NCBI RefSeq assembly: GCF_004193775.1
Contig: NC_041019.1
Location: 10,650,204 to 10,714,203 of the forward strand
Source: Glycine soja
Lineage: Eukaryota; Streptophyta; Magnoliopsida; Fabales; Fabaceae
Direction: 5' to 3'
Length of the DNA: 64,000 nt
The notes under the pieces are model-generated. The model saw only the letters and a list, made by a program, of their open reading frames with translations, was not told the DNA's origin and did not search any database. Shown piece by piece: positions 57,909-64,000 of the stretch. The position numbers and the translations under genes were made by a program. Each line of letters starts with the position of its first letter. The stretch's first letter is position 1.

Positions 57909-60827
57909 ATGGCTTCTATCTCATGCATCACCCACCACCCCATCACTTCCAAGCTCAATAATGCCTTCTCTTCACCCCACGTCTCTGCCTCAAACTTGGC
58001 CTCACGGTTTCTGGGCACCAGAAAAAGAGTTGGGTTGCATAGCCTCACCTCTAGAATAATTGGACCCTCTAATGGCTCCAAAGCCACATGCTGGTTCAGG
58101 TTCGGCAAGAACGGTGTTGATGCCAAAGGTGCTGGCATCTATGGCAGCCAGGGCCGTGATGACTTTGATAGAGATGACGTGGAACAGGTAGGTTGGTGTC
58201 TGAAGTTGTGAAAGTGAAAGTTGTTATTGTTCACATTTATGCTTGTGATGTGGTTCTTGTGTAGAGATTCATTGTTGTTGTTTTTGTTTATATATGTTGG
58301 GAGATTATAGCAAATAAGGGTTAATAAGAATGACGATTATGTGTTTTTTGTTTGGAAAATTTGAAGTTTTGATGTTCACATTTATGTTGGTTGTGTGTAT
58401 GGAATTATGTCATGCTTGTGCATGTGGTTCTGGTGTGGAGGTTCATTGTTGGTTTTTTTTTGTTTTGTTTTGTTTACGTTGGGAGATTATAGCAAGTAAG
58501 GGATAAGAATGACGTTTCTATCTATGTTTGTTTGGAAAATTTGAAGTTTTGAACTTGTGGAGATATGAGGGATTGTGCTGATGCATTGCTGTTATGTGAT
58601 GTTGGAGTGGCTTTAAGATGTGAGAATAATTTTTGTTTTCATTTAGGATTAGGATTTTCCAATTTCATACAACTTGCTGAGGAGAAAAATGAGTGCATAT
58701 TTTTAAAAGGGCTAGGAAGTTAGATAGAGGGGATCAATTAGATGGATAAAGGGACATGCACAGAATTAGAATGTGAAATGGGAAACTCTTTTTGTGAAGG
58801 GGAAACCCGTAGAGGAGCATTCTTACTCGCATTCTTGGTAGTTCAATAAAATTGTTCATGTCCTTTGTTTATTTTTATCAATTTCCCACTTCTCTTTCCT
58901 GGGTTCCTATAAAATTCATTCATGCATGATTCAATGCTATAGGTTAAGATCGGAATTTTGTAACAGTTGTTTTTACAATAAAAATGGAGAATGGGAAAAG
59001 GAGGCAGGAATATAATGAGGAAGAAAAGAGGCATTAATAAAGATAACGGCAATTTTGTATTTCTTACATCAAGATGGAAAATTGATTTTTGGGTTGGAAT
59101 TGCGATAATTATGATATGTGGTTAAATTTGTCTGCTTATTGCCCAACTTCATTGAAGAGCTAGTAGGGTCAAGATCACAATTTTATTAACAGTGTATTTT
59201 TTAGATTAAGAAAATCTGGGAAGGGAAAGGGAAAAAGAAAAAGAAGAAATATTATTGTAGAAGGAAAGAGGCAGAAATGAAGATAGATAAGTAATTGTGT
59301 ATTCCTTCCATAAAGATGGAAAGTTGAGATGGGATGGAAATGCTAAGATAAATAAGTGCTTAAATCTGCCTGCTTTTTACCCAACTTTAAGCTATAATGT
59401 ATTCATTCTCCGTTCTTTTATTAGCAAAAGACCTTATATCAAGTCTCATTAAGAAGATTGTTATGGAATGAAATGATGTAAAAGGATCAGACCTCTGATC
59501 CAGGTATCGGTATCACAGTAGTCACGTAATACACAAAGAATGCCAAGGCACTTACCAAGCCATCTTGGAAATAGACAGAAGAACATTCACATTCCATTCA
59601 TTCCTTATTAATCATTGTTATTTGTTGGTTTCTATTCTTAAATCATGTAAACTGTGAGAACTATCTCTAAGTGTAAAGTTAAATAAATAATGTGCAGATC
59701 CCACTAGTCCACTACCACAAATTACTACATAGGATATGCCGCTTAGACAGACCTTAGGCTAGTACTCCCTCTAAATGTAATGAAGGTAACTCCTAATCAT
59801 GCATTGTTCCCATCTAGGAAGTATGTTACTCTAGATTGTCTTGTGGTTTGCTTGAATTCCCTTTCTCTGAATTTGGATATTGTAATTGAAGGATCGGCAA
59901 TATTTTCTGAATACACTGTAGAAGCAGTATGGTGAGGATGTTGGATAACACTTCATTTGAGACATATTCAGTAGACGGAATATATATGTCTAGGTTAACT
60001 ATGTTAGATAATGTTTTATACGAGTTCTGAAGTTACTTTAAATTAAGGAATGAACAATGCAATAAGTAATTTTGAAATTTAGTAACTAGATTATCAATTT
60101 CTGAACTTTAGTTCTCTCATCCGCTGCACATATCTGATATGGTATGATGAATTCATCATAAATTTGATATCTTGAGAACTCCAAAACATATATATGTTGT
60201 CATAAAAAAGTCAAGCAAACGCATTGCCTGATTTTTCTCTGCATTAGCATATATCCATTTTTTTATGACCTTCAGGTATTTCTAGTAAAAGATTTCGTGA
60301 GTTTCTCTCTAAATTTATTTGTGTATAATTCAGTTGAAACAGTGCAACTTTATTGAGTATGTACTGTACTCAATGCCTGATTACCTTTCCCTTTTCTTTT
60401 ATTTACTTTCCTAGCTAATTGTAATTTGGAAATTCAGTTCTGGAAAAGAAGATACATGTGATTGGAAAGTGGTTTTGTGTTCTAGCAGTGTTAACAAATT
60501 TTATAATTACATCACAATCCTTTGCAGTACTTCATAATCACATCATAATTCATATTTCTTAATCTTTTGCAGTACTTCAACTATATGGGGATGCTCGCTG
60601 TAGAAGGAACATATGATAAAATGGAAGCTCTTCTAAGCCAAAACATCCACCCCGTGGACATCCTTCTCCTGTTAGCTGCCTCAGAAAGTGACAAGCCAAA
60701 AATTGAAGAACTCTTGAGAGCTGGAGCAAAATACGATGTAAAAGATGCAGATGGACGGACGGCGTTGGATAGGGCTACCGACGAAATTAAAGATTTCATT
60801 CTTAATTTTTCCGTGCAGAGGGCATGA
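57909..60827 (+). CDS. LTD: LTD / GDC1, chloroplast LHCP translocation factor
   Basis: Two exons (57909-58187 and 60573-60827) join in frame to 177 residues, the family length (~175). Residues 1 to ~50 are a serine-rich, acid-poor plastid transit peptide. The mature part has the conserved ATCWFRFGKNGVDAKGAG and DDFDRDDVEQYFNYMGMLA, and an ankyrin-like helical repeat (about 117-163: DILLLLAASESDKPKIEELL, then DADGRTALDRA). In Arabidopsis, LTD is a stromal protein that takes light-harvesting proteins from the TIC translocon and hands them to cpSRP43/cpSRP. The intron is 2,385 bp and holds nothing recognisable. The exon 2 acceptor is preceded by a look-alike 45 nt upstream. The gene is complete and probably functional. 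Confidence 0.95.
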
Positions 60828-61520
60828 CTTGTTTGTTACCATTATAAGTGAGTTCAGCTATATAGTTGTTACATTTTGATAACTTTTGAACTATGTTAGC
60901 TTATATGCTTTGGATTGATCACGAGAATGAAGTTGATCTCAATAATATCTAAAACACATACTAATTAAGAACATAAAACACTATAACCCATAAAGTAGTT
61001 ACTACAATCCATCTGGTATGGACAATATTAATGTAGTATTGGGTGGCCAATTTGCATAGGAAACTTCCCTCTGCATATGGACTGTGGATAGAACCAACTC
61101 TTAAAGTGCAAGCTTTGGTAGATGTGTCATGAAAATGCTTTCGAATGTGAACATGTCTCAGCTTAAAATGCCCATTTATTTCTGTCTAGGGTGCAAATGC
61201 TGTCTAGATAGATTAGTTTAACAGGAATGGAACAAAAGTTTCTCAGTTAATTTATTTTTGACATTGCGAGAAAACATATAATGTCAATTTTGCATGATTG
61301 TCACATAAAACTTCATTTCCCATGCTATTCATGTTGATAAGAGCAACACTGCCGACACTCATCATAACTTTCAGAACATGGTGGGTTTGTTTGGCCTGAA
61401 TTTTTTGGGTTTGAAAGCTACTTTTAAGCTAGAGTAATAAAGGAGCTTTAATAGTTAAGTTAATTGATGATATAAAAGTTTAAAGCACCTTACATCATTT
61501 TAAAAAAATTTAACCAATTA
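60828..61520. other. LTD 3' flank and intergenic sequence
   Basis: No gene. The LTD 3' UTR should lie in the first ~150 bp. Confidence 0.5.
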
Positions 61521-61529
61521 GGATGAATT

Positions 61530-62385
61530 CCTTATATCAATTTTTTATTTTTAGTTCTTAAAAGTTTATTTTTTTTCAATTTTTTTTTCTGTAAGTGAAT
61601 ACTTTTCATTTTTAGTTTGACGTTCACCACCGCTATAAAGATTATGCTAACATCATGTGTCATAGATGATATCATCACATGTCATGAATGTAGGTAATCA
61701 TAAAGGGACTAAATGAAAAAAAAAATTATTGGAACTAAAAATAAAAAAAAAAAGAACTTGGAGAGACTAAACATAAAAAAAAAAAAAGAATGTTTGTGTC
61801 TATGTCATTTAAAGTTGAGCATATTTCTATTTTTAAATATTTATGTGTTGCAAAACAATTAAAGAACAACAATTGTCATATTAAAAATAACTAATGCAAA
61901 AAATATGGAAAAAAATTAGCACATTAAATCCTATGAGTCTTTTTTAGATGAAGTATTTTTTTTTTATGATGTATTTTTTCATTTTTTGTCCAATAAATTC
62001 TTTTTCTGTCCTTATAAGTTTGTTTAATCATTTCTTGTCTCTGTAATTTATTTATTTTTCATTTTAAGTTTCTATAATTTTTCTTTTGTTTTTAATTCCA
62101 TTAAGTTCTATTTTTTTAGTTTTTTGTAAAAAAAAATATTTTTAATTCCTCTAATGTCATTATTAATATGATGTTATTGTTGACGTATCAGTGGTTGATC
62201 AATGTCATACTGTCATATCATTCTGTCTGTAATGACAATTATTTTTTAATAGAAGTAAATGATATGTATCAAAATAAAAAAATACCAACTTATAGAAATT
62301 AAAATTAAAAACATGAATTTATAAGACTGAAAATAAAAAATGTGCTAATTTACATGAATCAATTTAATATTTAAGCCTTTTCATA
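61530..62385. repeat. Two adjacent A/T-rich inverted-repeat elements
   Basis: 61545-61790 and about 61970-62345 each have a left half with TTTTTAGTTC/TTTCATTTTAAGT phrases and a right half with GGAACTAAAAATAAAAA or AGAAATTAAAATTAAAAA complements. They are the same broad repeat type as 49024-49415 but diverged. No coding potential. Confidence 0.55.
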
Positions 62386-62592
62386 TTGAATCAAAATCGA
62401 GATACACCTTCTCATCTTTAAAAAAAATGGTATACGACATATTCATTAATTGAGCTTATTATTGCCGATGTAGAGTCAATATTGCTCCACCCATAAAGTA
62501 GTAACTGTCAAAGTAATCTATCAAATCAAGGTAGGAAGACTTCACTGCATCCTCAACTGGATTTCCTTATCAGCTTTACGGTCATTATAGTT

Positions 62593-64000
62593 GGCAAATT
62601 TACGACAGAAAGTTACTTTTATAAATTATTTATCAATCAGGGTCTGGTTTCAAAGTATCTACAAAGGGGGTTTGTTTTTCCATGGATGTCGTTAGCTGCG
62701 TTGACGAGATAGCTCTGCCGCCATCTCCAATGACGAGAACATTGCTGACCTGGAAGGGTGCCACCGAGAGGAATGGCGAGACCAGTGATGCCACCATTCA
62801 CAATGGCGAGAACCTTGTTGACCTGGAGTGCTACAGACGTGTGTCGCCAGCACCAATTGCGGCAAGTACTCCACGTAGGCAAGCCGCCAACAGCAATGGC
62901 GGGACATGCTAACAAAAGCAATCCTGCCATTGCTTCCTACGAGATAGGTTAGGGCACTGTTCATGATGCATGGTAAGGCTGAACCATTGTTCGTGATGCA
63001 GGCTAGGGCTGAAAGGCTAGAGTTGTAGATGTGTTCACATGCATTGCAGCTGTGCAAGGATCACATGCATACAGTGTGGCTTGCAGAGGATCACATGTAT
63101 GGTTAAATGGCAGATGACTTCGGGGAAATTTTGCATGCTTTAATAATGGCCAGACTGTGTGTAATTTTTGTTTAAATAGGAGCATGATATAACTTCAAAT
63201 TTCACAACATTTTGAAGCAAGAGAGAAAGAAAGAAACTGGTTTGAAGAAAGAAAGAAAAGGTTGAAACACACTTTGTTTGAAGTTTGTTTGAAGTTTGAA
63301 GTTTGTTCATTCCATCTTCAACTTCAAAGTTCTATTGAAAGTAAGGATTTTTTGTATTTATTTTAAGGAACAAAATTTTATTGAGTCAAAATTTTAGAAG
63401 CATTATTTCATGCTGTTTCAACTTAATTTTTTTAATAATTTGTATAATTTACAATTTATTTATTTTGAAGTAATAAATTTTGTGGTTTGAATCAAATTTG
63501 AAGCTGAAATTTAAGTGTAGTAATTTTTAGAATTAGATTTTGTATTTGAAAATTATTACCACTAATTATTTGAAATAGGTTTTTGTGTCTGAAATTTTTT
63601 TAAGTGTAACTCTTCCATGTATAAGCCTTTGTTGAAGGTATTTCAGCCTTAAGAATATTTATATGTGATAGTTGCTGATTTTGAAGTTGAGGAATTTTTC
63701 AAAAATTATTGAATTAGAGTAATAATTTTTTTTTAGAATAAAGTATGAATGTCCAGTTTAAGTTTAATAGAGCAAGCAAATAATTTTTTTTTATTTATAT
63801 GAGTGACAAAATATTAGTTGAAGTAATAAATTTTTTTGTTAGACTAAAAATTGAAGGTAAAGTTTAAGTGTAATAATTTTTGGAATTAGAATTGTTATTT
63901 TAAAATTGTTATGAGTAATTATTTGTAAGCGTCTTTGTTCATGGTTTTTGTGGCTTAGAAATTTGACGTGTGACCCTTCGGGTTATAAGCTTTTGTTGAT
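62593..64000. mobile_element. Left end of a second, diverged MULE of the same family (runs off the window)
   Basis: It starts GGCAAATTTACG, the same terminus as the MULE at 29080. It then follows the same order: GGGTCTG-TTTCAAA, AAAGGGGGTTTGTTTTT, and a GC-rich zone of AATGGCGAGA/GCGGCAAG/CGCCA motifs to about 62910. Inside, a TTTAAATAGG TATA box (~63171) and a leader ending at GTAAGGAT (~63341) parallel the transposase-side end of the first MULE. A rightward transposase gene may therefore lie beyond 64000. ORFs in the TIR are artefacts. Confidence 0.72.

Noticed and set aside
62637..63057. ORFs of 76-121 codons near the right edge
   Set aside because: They are translations of the second MULE's GC-rich TIR; composition and overlap on both strands argue against coding.

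Overview
This is nuclear DNA of a flowering plant, most likely a legume close to soybean (Glycine). The evidence is AT-rich intergenic sequence, multi-exon genes with GT-AG introns, nested solo LTRs, MITEs and Mutator-like elements, and proteins that read as ordinary eudicot orthologues. The species is inferred, not proven.

Layout: 1-885 is a decayed LINE reverse transcriptase. 1085-7780 is old LTR-type repeat sequence interrupted by two clean solo LTRs, each with a perfect 5-bp target duplication (2311-3930, CTTAT; 4832-6058, TTAAC). 8074-9514 is a long-TIR DNA element. 10571-19246 is a 19-exon DEAD-box RNA helicase gene (RH28/DRS1 type, ribosome biogenesis), with a seven-copy 38-bp minisatellite next to the exon 4 acceptor. 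24112-24968 holds two small unrecognised genes tail to tail. Their stop codons overlap by 4 nt and they share a short N-terminal motif. 27704-28723 is a deleted hAT transposon.

The centre of the window (29080-40042) is an apparently intact 10,963-bp Mutator-like element (MULE). It has ~350-bp TIRs that are almost identical over the outer 170 bp and a perfect 10-bp target duplication. It carries two convergent open genes: a 670-aa plant mobile domain (PMD, MAIN/MAIL-like) protein on + and an 843-aa MuDR transposase on -. Between them lies ~1.3 kb of telomere-like CCCTAA-rich satellite with 107-bp and 61-bp sub-repeats. The transposase 5' leader intron holds what looks like a group II intron domain V hairpin of organellar origin. 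A diverged relative of the same MULE family begins at 62593 and runs off the right edge.

40043-57800 is a repeat-rich graveyard. It contains a large inverted repeat, an ABCG/PDR transporter pseudogene fragment, a degenerate tandem array derived from initiator tRNA-Met (46541-47923) with a MITE inserted in one unit, a ~2.6-kb LTR-like element, a TIR-flanked element carrying promoter and exon 1 of a D-type cyclin gene (54218-56550), and a LINE RNase H remnant. 57909-60827 is the two-exon chloroplast gene LTD (LHCP translocation defect).

The two clearly conserved host genes (RH28 and LTD) are unrelated housekeeping and plastid genes. Most other structure comes from transposon activity. All exon boundaries were set by eye from GT-AG sites, reading-frame continuity and family conservation.
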